Assembly (NCBI RefSeq): GCF_030128875.1
Contig: NZ_CP124620.1
Coordinates: 1,922,001 to 1,986,000 of the forward strand
Direction of reading: 5' to 3'
DNA: 64,000 nt
Source of the DNA: Stenotrophomonas sp. BIO128-Bstrain
Lineage (GTDB): Bacteria > Pseudomonadota > Gammaproteobacteria > Xanthomonadales > Xanthomonadaceae
Part shown: one piece after another, positions 42,572 to 51,720 of the stretch
How the letters are laid out: every line of letters begins with the position of its first letter
How positions within the stretch are numbered: the stretch's first letter is position 1
Notes under the pieces: generated by a model
Told to the model about the DNA's origin: nothing
The model's database searches: none
What the model saw: the letters and a program-made list of their open reading frames with translations, nothing else
Translations under genes and position numbers: made by a program

Positions 42572-45500
42572 ATGGGGCTGCATGCTGACCGTTCAATTGC
42601 CGTGCACCGGCCGCGCCGCGTCATGGCCCGCGCCCTGCTCTTCGCCGCCCTCGCCCTGAGCCTGCCCGCGGCTGCCCAGCCCGTGCCGCCGCGCAGCCAG
42701 TGGCAGGCCAGCAGTTCCTCGCAGCAGGTGCCGGCGATGGCGGTCAGCCACCTGATCGATGGCGACCCGACCACGGTCACCGGCGGCGCCTTCAGCCCCG
42801 GCCACTGGTTCCAGGTGGACCTGGGCCAACCGAGCACGCTCAGCGGCGCGCAGATCACCTGGGATGTGTCCAATCCCGAGGGCTACACCCTGCAGACCTC
42901 GCTGGATGGGCAGCAGTGGCAGCCGGCCTACACCATGCGCGATTCACTCGGCGGTATCGAGACGCTCTACTTCGCGCCGCGCCAGGCGCGTTACCTGCGC
43001 CTGGCCAGTCCGGAGCGCACCTCGGACTGGGGCGTGTCGATCTTCGAACTGGAGCCGCTGGACAGCACCACCAGCGCGCGCGTGGCCGGCGTGGATGCAA
43101 GCCGGGCCGCGGCGCTGTGGCAAGGCGGCAGTGCGGTGGCCGTTCCACCTGGCAAGGACGGTGCGCACGCGCTTGACATCGCATTGCCGCGTGCGGTGTC
43201 CACCACCGGCCTGGCGGTGGACTGGGCCGGAGCGCACGGCGCCGCGCGGCTGCAGGCGCGTGATGCGCAGGGGCGCTGGGTCGAGCTTGCGAACGACCCG
43301 CAGGCGGGTACCCGGCAGCAAAGCTGGTTGGCCGCGTCGGCTGCCGAGACCGCCACGGCGCTGCGCTTGACGGTGGACGGCGGCGCGCCGCAGGTCGCCC
43401 GCCTGCGGCTGCTGGGTCCGAAGGCCGTGATGACGCCGATGAAGCGCTATCAGATCGCCGCCAGCGGTGCGCAGCGCGCGTTGTTCCCTGCGTCGCTGCA
43501 CCTGCAGCAGACCTATTGGACCGCGGTCGGCATCCATGCCGGCCGGCAGAAATCGATCTTCGACGAGTACGGCAACATCGAGGCCTTCAAGGGTGCACCG
43601 CTGGTGCAGCCGATCTGGCGCAGTGCGGACGGTGTCGCCGCGGGTGCCGCCGGGGCGCCGGTGCGGCACGCGCTGCGCGATGGCTGGAAGCCGATGCCGT
43701 CGGCAACCTGGTCGCCACAACCGGGGCTTGAGCTGCAGAGCGAAGCGTTCGCCGTCGAGCTCGACGGACAGCCGGTGACCTTCGTGCGCCACCGTCTGCG
43801 CAACACCGGCACTGCGCCTGTCAGCGGCACCCTGACGCTGGCGGTGCGGCCGATGCAGATGAATCCACCGTGGCAGAACGGTGGCCTGTCGGCGATCCGC
43901 GAGGTCGCCATCGAGGGTCAGCGCGTGCGCGTCAATGGCCGCGCCCTGCTGCAGTCATTGACGCCCGTTGACGCTGCCGGCGCGGCACCGTTCGGCGCGG
44001 ATGGCAGCACGGAAATCACCACAGCGATCGCCAACGGCACGCTGCCTGCTGCCACGCAGGTACGCGATGCCGAGGGCCTGGCCGCCGCCGCGCTGACCTA
44101 CCGCATGCAGCTGGCGCCGGGCGACAGCCGTTCGGTGGTGGTCGCCTTCCCGCTGGGCACAGCGCCCCCTGCAAAGGACGGCGCCCTGCCTGAAGCCCCG
44201 GCGCTGGATCTGGCTGGCCTGCCGCCTGCACCCGATGCCGCCTACGACGCCCTGGCCAAACGTGCTTCGGATGACTGGCAGGCGCGCCTGGGCCAGGTTG
44301 GCCTGCGCCTGCCCGACCCCTCGCTGGTGGACATGCTGCGCGCGCAGGCCGCCTACATGTTGATCAACCAGACCGGCCCGGCGATGCAGCCTGGCCCGCG
44401 CAACTACAACCGCTCCTTCATCCGCGACGGCATGGCGACCTCCGCAGTGCTGCTGCGCATGGGCGAGTCCAAGGTGGCGCGCGATTACCTGGCCTGGTAC
44501 AGCGAGCATGGCGTGCACGCCAACGGGCTGGTCTCGCCGATCCTCAATGACGATGGCAGCGTCAACACCGGCTTCGGTTCGGATATCGAGTACGACAGCC
44601 AGGGCCAGTACATCGCCCTGGTCGCCGACGTGGCCCGGCTTGATGGCGGCCCGGAGTCGGTGCGGGCCTACCTGCCCAAGGTGAAAGCGGCGATGCGCTT
44701 CCTGCAGGAACTGCGCGAGCGCACGCTGGTGCCGGGCTACATGGCCAACCAGCCCTCGCCCGAACGCTTCGCCGGGATCCTGGCGCCGTCGATCAGCCAC
44801 GAAGGCTACCCGTCGCCCACGCACAGCTACTGGGATGACTACTGGGGCCTGAAGGGTTGGCATGACGGTGCGTGGTTGGCCGAGTCGCTGGGCGATCACG
44901 AAACCGCGGCATGGGCGCGCCAGCAGTACACCGCCCTGCACGACGCACTGGCCGCGTCGATCCGCGCCACGATGGCGTGGAAGGGCATCGACTTCATTCC
45001 CTCCTCGGCCGACCTGGGTGATGGCGACCCCACCGGCGTGTCGATCGCGCTGGATCCAACCGGCGCCCAGGATGTCCTGCCGGCGGACGCACTGCGCACG
45101 ACGTTCGCACGGTATCTGCAGGACGTGCGCAAGCGCAGCGAACCGGGCGCGCTATACGCCTACACGCCGTATGAAATCCGCAACGTGCTGAGCTACGTGC
45201 ATCTGGACCAGCCCGAGGCCGCCGATGAACTGCTGCAGGGGCTGCTGCACGACCGCCGGCCGCTGGAGTGGCAGGTGCTGGCCGAGGTGGTGCATTCGCG
45301 GCTGCGTTTCCCGCGCTACCTCGGCGACATGCCACACACCTGGATCGGCGCCGAGTACGGCCGCACCCTGTTCGGGATGCTGATGCGCGAGGACGATGAC
45401 GCGCTGTCGCTGCTGCCGGGCACCCCGCCCTCGTGGCTGGCCGGTGACGGGCTGGCCGTGGACCGGCTGCCGACCGCCCATGGCACCCTGGCCGTGCAGG

Positions 45501-45691
45501 CACGGCAGCACCAGGGAACGCTTCAGGTCACGCTGGGCAAGGGGCTGCGCACGGGCACCGCGGTGCGGGTCTGGTGGCCGAGCCGCACGCGCCCCACCAC
45601 CGTGCGGGTGGATGGACGCGTGCTCACTGACTACGACGCACGCGGTGTACGGCTCAACCAGCCGTTCCGCCGCCTGGAGGCGGTGTGGTGA
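42572..45691 (+). CDS. Secreted discoidin (F5/8C)-domain protein with (alpha/alpha)6 glycosidase-like domain
   Basis: A 1,039-residue protein; AGGAG lies seven bases before the ATG. A signal peptide with an extended N-region (hydrophobic ARALLFAALALSLPAAA, cleavage near residue 36) is followed by a discoidin-type carbohydrate-binding domain at about 40-170 (SHLIDGDPTTVTGGAFSPGHW, YLRLASPERTSDWGV). A beta-sandwich region comes next. A helical domain near 570-950 has RSFIRDGMATSAVLLRMGE, FGSDIEYDSQGQYI, and SYWDDYWGLKGWHDG, resembling glucoamylase-like enzymes. It probably hydrolyses an oligosaccharide or polysaccharide in the periplasm or outside the cell. The substrate is unknown. Confidence 0.8.
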   Translation: MGLHADRSIAVHRPRRVMARALLFAALALSLPAAAQPVPPRSQWQASSSSQQVPAMAVSHLIDGDPTTVTGGAFSPGHWFQVDLGQPSTLSGAQITWDVSNPEGYTLQTSLDGQQWQPAYTMRDSLGGIETLYFAPRQARYLRLASPERTSDWGVSIFELEPLDSTTSARVAGVDASRAAALWQGGSAVAVPPGKDGAHALDIALPRAVSTTGLAVDWAGAHGAARLQARDAQGRWVELANDPQAGTRQQSWLAASAAETATALRLTVDGGAPQVARLRLLGPKAVMTPMKRYQIAASGAQRALFPASLHLQQTYWTAVGIHAGRQKSIFDEYGNIEAFKGAPLVQPIWRSADGVAAGAAGAPVRHALRDGWKPMPSATWSPQPGLELQSEAFAVELDGQPVTFVRHRLRNTGTAPVSGTLTLAVRPMQMNPPWQNGGLSAIREVAIEGQRVRVNGRALLQSLTPVDAAGAAPFGADGSTEITTAIANGTLPAATQVRDAEGLAAAALTYRMQLAPGDSRSVVVAFPLGTAPPAKDGALPEAPALDLAGLPPAPDAAYDALAKRASDDWQARLGQVGLRLPDPSLVDMLRAQAAYMLINQTGPAMQPGPRNYNRSFIRDGMATSAVLLRMGESKVARDYLAWYSEHGVHANGLVSPILNDDGSVNTGFGSDIEYDSQGQYIALVADVARLDGGPESVRAYLPKVKAAMRFLQELRERTLVPGYMANQPSPERFAGILAPSISHEGYPSPTHSYWDDYWGLKGWHDGAWLAESLGDHETAAWARQQYTALHDALAASIRATMAWKGIDFIPSSADLGDGDPTGVSIALDPTGAQDVLPADALRTTFARYLQDVRKRSEPGALYAYTPYEIRNVLSYVHLDQPEAADELLQGLLHDRRPLEWQVLAEVVHSRLRFPRYLGDMPHTWIGAEYGRTLFGMLMREDDDALSLLPGTPPSWLAGDGLAVDRLPTAHGTLAVQARQHQGTLQVTLGKGLRTGTAVRVWWPSRTRPTTVRVDGRVLTDYDARGVRLNQPFRRLEAVW

Positions 45692-45704
45692 GGCTGGGGA
45701 CGGG

Positions 45705-46340
45705 TCAGACCCCGCCCTCCTGCTCATGCAGGGTGATCAGCGATTCCATCAGATCCTCATCCGCGCTGGCACAGACGGCCAGCAGCACCGCTTCCTCGCA
45801 GCCGGTATCAACGATGTAGGCGTGGCCCATCTGGCTGTCGATGTAGATGCCCTGCCCGGTCTCCAGCACCACCGGATCGTAGAACTCGGTGTGGACCTGG
45901 ATGCGGCCTTCCATCACGTGCACGTACTCCTCGCCCGGGTGCCGGACCAGTTCGCCGAACTCGGCCGTGGTCTTGGCGCGCACCTTGGTGAGGATCGGGA
46001 TCATCCGCTTGCGGCGCAGTTCCGTGCACAGATAGTAGTAATCGTAGTTGTCGGTCTGCACGCGCAGCGCCTTGTCCAGCGAGCCGAGGCTGCGGCGGGC
46101 GGTGACCGGCTTGGGCGCGCTGTCAGAATCCGGCTCGGAGAACAGCTCGGACATGCGCAGGTTCAAACGCTGCGCCAGATGCTGCAGCTTGTCGTAGGTC
46201 AACGTCAGGCGGTCGTGTTCGATCTTCGACAACGTGGACAGGGGGATTTCGGTGTGTTCGCTCATTTCCTTGAGCGTCCACCCCTGGCGCGTGCGCAGGC
46301 CGCGCAGCAGGGTTCCGAGCGTCGGGCTTTTCGGGCTCAT
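45705..46340 (-). CDS. XRE-family regulator with cupin sensor domain
   Basis: A 211-residue protein: N-terminal XRE helix-turn-helix (LRTRQGWTLKEMSEHTEIPLSTLSKIE) and a C-terminal cupin_2 barrel at about 125-190 (HPGEEYVHVMEGRIQV, then LETGQGIYIDSQMGHAY). Such proteins (PuuR-like) mostly act as repressors released by a small ligand held in the cupin. It is divergent from the serine-hydrolase/dgcA operon, and a perfect 18-bp palindrome lies about 65 bases before its start. I infer that it controls the D-amino-acid peptide locus through the palindromes listed. It is convergent with the glycosidase gene, 13 bases apart. Confidence 0.88.
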   Translation of the reverse strand: MSPKSPTLGTLLRGLRTRQGWTLKEMSEHTEIPLSTLSKIEHDRLTLTYDKLQHLAQRLNLRMSELFSEPDSDSAPKPVTARRSLGSLDKALRVQTDNYDYYYLCTELRRKRMIPILTKVRAKTTAEFGELVRHPGEEYVHVMEGRIQVHTEFYDPVVLETGQGIYIDSQMGHAYIVDTGCEEAVLLAVCASADEDLMESLITLHEQEGGV

Positions 46341-46402
46341 CGACAGGACCTTTGGGCTATTGCTGGTGAAGTTGTGGATACGATACTACGTAGAGATGAA
46401 TG

Positions 46403-46420
46403 CCATCCTGATCAGGATGG
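46403..46420. promoter_or_regulatory. Perfect 18-bp palindrome before the XRE-cupin gene (site 1)
   Basis: CCATCCTGATCAGGATGG is a perfect palindrome. Its inner 12 bases TCCTGATCAGGA (46406-46417) share the consensus TCCTRATYAGGA with sites in the two operon promoters. Lying 63-80 bases before the XRE-cupin start codon, it is a likely autoregulatory site. Confidence 0.72.
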
Positions 46421-46556
46421 TTTCTTGTCGCGTTCGTCTCCGATCGCCGCCTCCACTGCCCTGAAAACGTTCCCAATTGCCGCGGAATAGCGCGTTCAGG
46501 ACACCCACACGTCACATTTGCCCCATCGCGCGTGATCCGGCGACGATCACGCGCAT

Positions 46557-46597
46557 TTGACAATTCTCTAATCAGGAATATTGTTGTCTGATTGAGA
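46557..46597 (+). promoter_or_regulatory. Promoter of the serine hydrolase-dgcA operon with embedded operator (site 2)
   Basis: TTGACA (46557-46562), 16-bp spacer, TATTGT (46579-46584). The spacer holds CTCTAATCAGGA (46566-46577), a copy of the palindrome seen before the XRE-cupin gene. A degenerate second copy, TCTGATTGAGA, lies at 46587-46597, about 20 bp further and near the expected transcription start. An operator between -35 and -10 fits repression. The rest of the 324-bp intergenic region shows no gene. Confidence 0.7.
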
Positions 46598-46664
46598 TGG
46601 TTTTTGGCCCTCCGATGATTCGCTCCGGGGTGCCGCGTCTTCCAGTTCCAGAGGGGATCGTCAC

Positions 46665-48647
46665 ATGCGTGCGTTGTCAGGACTTGTCGCGTTGTGTTGT
46701 GGGCTGTTGCTGTCGTTCCAGGCCGAGGCACAGCGGCCACCCTCCCCACCCCAGGACGCCCCCGCGCCCGGCGTGGATTCCGTTCCCGGGCTGACTGCCG
46801 ATGATGCGACCACCTGGCTGGACGGCTTCGTGCCCTATGCCATCGCGCGTGGCGATATCGCCGGTGCCGCGGTGACGGTGGTCAAGGACGGACGGATCCT
46901 GGTCCGTCGCGGTTACGGCGTCTCCGACGTGGAGAAGCAGACCCCGGTGGATCCGGACCGCACCCTGTTCCGGATGGCATCGGTCTCCAAGCTGATGACC
47001 TGGACCGCGGTCATGCAGCTGGTGGAAGCCGGCAAGCTGGACCTGGACGCGGACATCAACCGGTACCTGGATTTCAAGGTGCCCGAACGCGGCCTGCCGA
47101 TCACGCTGCGGCAGCTGATGACGCACACCGGCGGCTTCGAAGCCAACATCAAGTACATGTGGACCACCGAGGCGGTGGCCGAGGCCGGGGGCGTCGAACT
47201 GGGGCCGTATCTCAAGCGCCGCATACCGGCGCAGATATTCGCGCCGGGCACCGTGCCGGCGTATTCGAACTACGGCACCAGCCTGGCCGGCTACATCGTC
47301 GAGCGCGTGTCCGGCCAGCCGTTCGCCGAGTACGTCCAACAGCACATCTTCGCCCCGCTGCAGATGCAGCACGCCAGCTTCCGCCAGCCGCTGCCGCCTG
47401 CGCTGCGTGCGCTGGTCAGCAAGGGCTACGCACTGGGGTCGGGCAAGCCGCGCGAGTTCGAAGTCACGCCATCGGCCCCGGCCGGTGCGCTGTCGGCCAC
47501 CGCCAGCGACATGGCGCGTTTCATGATCGCGCATCTGAACGCGGCGGGCGGGCACGACACGGCCATTCTGAACGCGGCCACCAGCCAGCTGATGCTGACC
47601 CCGCAGACGCGGTTCGCACCGCCGCTGAACACCATGGCGCTCGGGTTCTACGAGATCGATGTCAACGGCCAGCGCGTGGTCTCCCATGCGGGCGACACGT
47701 ACTCGTTCCACTCGCAGCTGTTCCTGTTCCGCGACCACGATGTCGGCCTGTTCATCACCCTCAACAGCGCCGGCGCCAATGGCATCACCGGCCAGATCCG
47801 GCGGGAGCTGCTGGAGAACTTCGCCGATCGGTACTTCCCGGCGCCCGCCGTGGTCGCGGCACCGGTGGTCGACGCCGCGCTCGCCAAGGACCAGGCGCAC
47901 CAGCTGGCCGGGCCGAGCTACCTCGATTCACGCCGCGCCGAAACCGGTATCGGCCGTACCGGCATCCTTACCCAGACGCGCCTGGAGGCCCTCGACGATG
48001 GCAGCCTGCGCCTGCCGCGCATGAAGCAGCCAAATGGCCAGCCCACCACCTTCAAGCCGATCGCACCGTGGCTGTGGCAGGCGAACAACAGCGAGCTGCG
48101 CCTTGCCGCCATCCTCAAGGACGGCAAGCCGGTCGGCTTCGCGGTGGACTCGTCCTCCCCGTTCAACGTATTCCTGCGCGCGGAAGGCTATCGCTCCGCG
48201 GTGTGGCTCAAGCCGGTGCTGACCGCGGCCGTCGCGGTGTTGGCGCTCTCCGCGCTGGCATGGCCGATCGCCGCGTGGGTGCGGCGTCGCCACGGCCGCG
48301 GGCTGGGCTGGCCGCGCAGGACGCTGCTGGCCTACCGCCTCAGCCGCGCAGCGTGCTGGTTCATGCTGCTGGTACCCGCCGTGGCGATGGCGGTAATGGC
48401 CTGGGCCTCGGCGGATTTCGCGCGCCTGGATGATCGTCTCGATCCGGCGGTGATCGGGCTCGGCATCGCTTCGGTGATCGCGATCATCGGCGGGATCGGA
48501 TCCACCGCCTGGAACCTGGTGCAGACCTTCCGCGCCGGACGCGGCTGGCTGGCGCGCCTGTGGGCGGTGCTGCTGCTGATCTCGGCCTGCGTGCTCGCCT
48601 ATGCCCTGGTCCTGATGGGCCTGGCCGACTTCGCACTCAACTACTGA
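46665..48647 (+). CDS. Beta-lactamase-fold serine hydrolase with membrane-anchored C-terminus
   Basis: A 660-residue exported protein. After the signal peptide (cleavage near 22) comes a class C beta-lactamase/D-alanyl-D-alanine carboxypeptidase-type domain with SVSK at 106-109 (nucleophile Ser106), YSN at 200-202 and a HAGDT motif in place of KTG. A small beta domain follows, then three to four membrane segments from about 510 (VLTAAVAVLALSALAWPIAAW). The catalytic part should face the periplasm. Family members include D-aminopeptidases, DD-peptidases and esterases. Its operon partners (dgcA, POT transporter) favour hydrolysis of peptides with D-residues. A paralogue follows dgcA. Confidence 0.87.
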   Translation: MRALSGLVALCCGLLLSFQAEAQRPPSPPQDAPAPGVDSVPGLTADDATTWLDGFVPYAIARGDIAGAAVTVVKDGRILVRRGYGVSDVEKQTPVDPDRTLFRMASVSKLMTWTAVMQLVEAGKLDLDADINRYLDFKVPERGLPITLRQLMTHTGGFEANIKYMWTTEAVAEAGGVELGPYLKRRIPAQIFAPGTVPAYSNYGTSLAGYIVERVSGQPFAEYVQQHIFAPLQMQHASFRQPLPPALRALVSKGYALGSGKPREFEVTPSAPAGALSATASDMARFMIAHLNAAGGHDTAILNAATSQLMLTPQTRFAPPLNTMALGFYEIDVNGQRVVSHAGDTYSFHSQLFLFRDHDVGLFITLNSAGANGITGQIRRELLENFADRYFPAPAVVAAPVVDAALAKDQAHQLAGPSYLDSRRAETGIGRTGILTQTRLEALDDGSLRLPRMKQPNGQPTTFKPIAPWLWQANNSELRLAAILKDGKPVGFAVDSSSPFNVFLRAEGYRSAVWLKPVLTAAVAVLALSALAWPIAAWVRRRHGRGLGWPRRTLLAYRLSRAACWFMLLVPAVAMAVMAWASADFARLDDRLDPAVIGLGIASVIAIIGGIGSTAWNLVQTFRAGRGWLARLWAVLLLISACVLAYALVLMGLADFALNY

Positions 48648-48650
48648 CCC

Positions 48651-48674
48651 GTAGCCCCGACCACGGGGCTGGAG
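48651..48674. repeat. GTAG-type hairpin between the first serine hydrolase gene and dgcA
   Basis: GTAG leads into a perfect 7-bp stem AGCCCCG, loop ACCA, CGGGGCT (48653-48670), just before the dgcA ribosome site (GGAGA). It resembles the GTAG-ended SMAG repeats of S. maltophilia. There is no T run. A hairpin here could affect mRNA stability or the relative expression of the two genes. Confidence 0.5.
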
Positions 48675-48681
48675 ACATCCT

Positions 48682-49680
48682 GTGAAATTGACCCTGCAGA
48701 TCGACTCGCTTGCGTTGCTGGCCCCGTTCCGGATCAGCGGCTACGTGTTCGAGCACGCGCCGGTACTGCGCGTGGAACTGGAAGACGGCGGCCATCGCGG
48801 CCGTGGCGAAGCCAGCGGCGTGTACTACTTCGATGACACCCCCGAGCAGATGCTGGCCACGCTGGAGCTGCTGCGTGCGCGGATCGAAGCCGGCATCACC
48901 CGTGCCGAGCTGCAGCAGCTGCTGCCGCGCGGCGGCGCGCGCAATGCACTGGACTGCGCACTGTGGGACCTGGAAGCGAGCCGCACCGGCAAGCCTGCCT
49001 GGGCCCTGGCCGGTCTTTCGCAGACGCGTCCATTGCTGACCACGTGGACCCTCGGCGCCGATGATCCGGCGACGATGCAATCGATCGCCACCGGCCGCTA
49101 TGCACCCGCCAAGGCGCTCAAGCTCAAGCTCAGCGGCGACCTGGATATCGATGTCGAACGCGTGCGCGCGGTGCGCAAGGTGCGCCCGGATGTCTGGATG
49201 GGCGTGGATGCCAACCAGGGCTATACCGTGGATGCGCTCGATGCCCTGATCCCGGTGCTGCTGGAGAGCGACATCAAGCTGCTGGAACAGCCGCTGCAGC
49301 GCGGGCGCGAGGCCGAACTCAAGGGCTTTGCACGGCCGCTGCCGTTCGCGGCCGATGAGAGCGTGCAGGACGCAGCGGAGATCGAGGCACTGGCGGGTCT
49401 GTTCGACGTGATCAACATCAAGCTCGACAAGGCCGGCGGGCTGACCGAAGGCCTGGCGATGGTCGGCAAGGCGCGCGCCCTGGGCATGCAGGTGATGGTC
49501 GGGAACATGATCGGCAGCAGCTGGGCGATGGGCCCGGCCTTCATCGTGGGCCAGCACTGCGACGTGGTCGATCTGGATGGCCCGTTGTTCCTGAGCGATG
49601 ACCGGGTGCCGGGCCTGCGCTACGACGAGGGCCTGGTGCACTGCGACGACGCCGTATGGGGCAAGGGAGTGCACGCATGA
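48682..49680 (+). CDS. dgcA: Enolase-superfamily dipeptide epimerase / N-acetyl-D-glutamate racemase (DgcA type)
   Basis: A 332-residue enolase-superfamily enzyme (muconate lactonising subgroup) with the KxK lysines in ALKLKLSGD, metal ligands in GVDANQGY, LEQPL and AADESV, and the second catalytic Lys in INIKLDKAGG. These match L-Ala-D/L-Glu epimerases (YcjG) and DgcA, which racemises N-acetyl-D-Glu in D-glutamate catabolism. The presence of DgcN in the next operon favours the DgcA assignment. The start is a GTG at 48682 with GGAGA upstream. Its stop overlaps the next hydrolase (ATGA). Confidence 0.85.
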   Translation: MKLTLQIDSLALLAPFRISGYVFEHAPVLRVELEDGGHRGRGEASGVYYFDDTPEQMLATLELLRARIEAGITRAELQQLLPRGGARNALDCALWDLEASRTGKPAWALAGLSQTRPLLTTWTLGADDPATMQSIATGRYAPAKALKLKLSGDLDIDVERVRAVRKVRPDVWMGVDANQGYTVDALDALIPVLLESDIKLLEQPLQRGREAELKGFARPLPFAADESVQDAAEIEALAGLFDVINIKLDKAGGLTEGLAMVGKARALGMQVMVGNMIGSSWAMGPAFIVGQHCDVVDLDGPLFLSDDRVPGLRYDEGLVHCDDAVWGKGVHA

Positions 49681-51701
49681 ACACGACATCGCATCGTCCG
49701 CGCGCGACCCAGTGGCGCACGTTGATCTCCGGCATGCTGCTGGCATCGACCGCAGCGTTCTCGCCGCTGCATGCGCAGGCGCCGACGCCTGCTGCTGCAC
49801 CGGTGCCCGCGACCACCGAATCGCCTGACACCATCACGCCCGCGTCGGCGCCGACCGGCACGCTGGATGCGGCCCGGGTCGATACCTTCCTCGATGGCCT
49901 GGTGCCCTACCTGATGGCCCAGGGCGACCTCGCCGGCGCCGTGGTCACCGTGGTCGAGAACGGCAGGGTCGTCACCGAGCGCGGCTTCGGTTTCTCCGAT
50001 GTCGAGAAGCGCACGCCGGTGGATCCCAAAACCACGTTGTTCCGCCCGGGCTCGATCTCCAAGCTGTTCGTCTGGACCTCGGTGATGCAGCTGGTTGAAC
50101 AGGGCAAACTGGACCTGGATGCCGACATCAACACCTACCTGGACATCAAGGTCCCGGCCAAGGGCGAGCCGATCACGCTGCGCCAGATCATGACCCACAC
50201 CAGCGGTCTGGAAGAGCGCATGCGCTACCTGATCGTGCTGGGTCCGGACCATCCGGCCAACCGCGACAACTACCTCAAGGACTGGGTGCCCAACCAGATC
50301 TCCGCACCCGGCACCACGCCGGCGTACTCGAACTACGCCACGGGTATCGCCTCGTACATCGTCGAGCGCGTCAGCGGCCAGCGCTTCGAGGATTACGCCA
50401 GGCAGCACATCCTGCAGCCGCTGGACATGCAGTACGCCAGCTTCGAACAGAAACTGCCGGCCGAGCTGCTGCCGCACGCCGCCAAGGGGTATCTGCTGGG
50501 TTCGGGCAAAACCTACCCGGCCGAGAAGAACACCGCGCCGGGCGTGGGCGGTCTGTACGCCTCCGGTTCGGCGATGTCACGTTTCATGATGGCCACGCTC
50601 AACCACGGCGAACTCGACGGCCAGCGCATCATGCGGGCCGAGACCAACGCACAGATGCTGACCCCGCAGGCCGCGATCCTGCCGCACCTGCCGCGCATGA
50701 CCCTGGGCTGGATGGCCTCGGACACCGGCGGCTATGACACCCGCTCGCACGGCGGCACGATGCTGTTCTTCTACTCGTGGCTGTGGATGATTCCGGAACG
50801 CAACATCGGCGTGTTCGTTTCCACCAACAGCGTGGGCCGTGATGCCGCCGGCTCGGCACTGCGCGCCCAGGTGTGGGAGCGCTTCGTCGAGAACTTCCTG
50901 CCGACCCTGCCGATCGAACGCGCCGGCCCGGGCGTGGATGCCGCCACTGCCCGCGAGCATGCCGCTGCACTGGCCGGGGTGAACTGGCAGAGCACGCGCC
51001 GTTCGGACAGTTCCTATCTGCGCATGCTGTCGCTGTTCGCACCGACCCGCGTGCACCCGCAGGAAGACGGCACGATCACCGTTGACGGCCAGAAGGGCCT
51101 GAACGGCCAGTTGCTGCGCTGGCGCGAGGTGTCACCCTGGCTGTGGCAGCAGGAAAACGGGCGTGGCCTGCTGGAAGTGAAGGTCAAGGACGGCCGCCCG
51201 GTGTATTTCTCCGGCGGTCCGTTCGCCTCGGTGTTCGGCTTCGAGCCAATTCCGGGCTGGCGTTCGCCGGCGTGGCTGCGCCCTGCACTGTTCGTCGCAC
51301 TGGGTTTGCTGACGCTGTCGGCCGTCCTGCGCATCGGCGGCGTGTTCGTGCGCCGTTACTACCGCGCCATCGCGCCGGTCGAAGGCCGTGGCCTGCGCTG
51401 GTTGCAGACGCTGGCGCTCACCACGCAGCTGGGCACCGTGATCGCCTGGGCGCTGTACGTGAAATCGATCGCTGGCCCGGGCGCGATCTCCTCGTACACC
51501 AACGGGCCGTTGATCCTGGTGCAGGCGTTGTCGTGGCTCAGCGTCATCGCCGCCATCGCACTGGTCTGGGTGGCGGTCCGCGCGCCGGCCAGCTGGCCGC
51601 GCGGGCGTCGCTACGGCGCCTGGGTGGTCGCACTGGCAGGGCTGGTGGTCGCGTTCGTCGCCATCACCCAGCGCCTGATCAGTACCGGCCTGCAGCTCTG
51701 A
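49677..51701 (+). CDS. Second beta-lactamase-fold serine hydrolase with membrane-anchored C-terminus
   Basis: A 674-residue paralogue of the enzyme at 46665, with the same order: signal peptide, Pro/Ala/Thr-rich linker (35-60), class C-type domain with SISK at 126-129 and YSN at 217-219, then a HGGTM motif, a beta domain and C-terminal membrane segments (ALFVALGLLTLSAVL, GPLILVQALSWLSVIAAIALVW). The stretch DVEKxTPVDPxxTLFR is nearly the same in both. It is coupled to dgcA by ATGA, which strongly ties it to D-Glu peptide use. The substrates of the two may differ: the middle region RMRYLIVLGPDHPANRDNY is not shared. Confidence 0.87.
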   Translation: MNTTSHRPRATQWRTLISGMLLASTAAFSPLHAQAPTPAAAPVPATTESPDTITPASAPTGTLDAARVDTFLDGLVPYLMAQGDLAGAVVTVVENGRVVTERGFGFSDVEKRTPVDPKTTLFRPGSISKLFVWTSVMQLVEQGKLDLDADINTYLDIKVPAKGEPITLRQIMTHTSGLEERMRYLIVLGPDHPANRDNYLKDWVPNQISAPGTTPAYSNYATGIASYIVERVSGQRFEDYARQHILQPLDMQYASFEQKLPAELLPHAAKGYLLGSGKTYPAEKNTAPGVGGLYASGSAMSRFMMATLNHGELDGQRIMRAETNAQMLTPQAAILPHLPRMTLGWMASDTGGYDTRSHGGTMLFFYSWLWMIPERNIGVFVSTNSVGRDAAGSALRAQVWERFVENFLPTLPIERAGPGVDAATAREHAAALAGVNWQSTRRSDSSYLRMLSLFAPTRVHPQEDGTITVDGQKGLNGQLLRWREVSPWLWQQENGRGLLEVKVKDGRPVYFSGGPFASVFGFEPIPGWRSPAWLRPALFVALGLLTLSAVLRIGGVFVRRYYRAIAPVEGRGLRWLQTLALTTQLGTVIAWALYVKSIAGPGAISSYTNGPLILVQALSWLSVIAAIALVWVAVRAPASWPRGRRYGAWVVALAGLVVAFVAITQRLISTGLQL

Positions 51702-51720
51702 CCGCCGGACGCCCCGCCCG

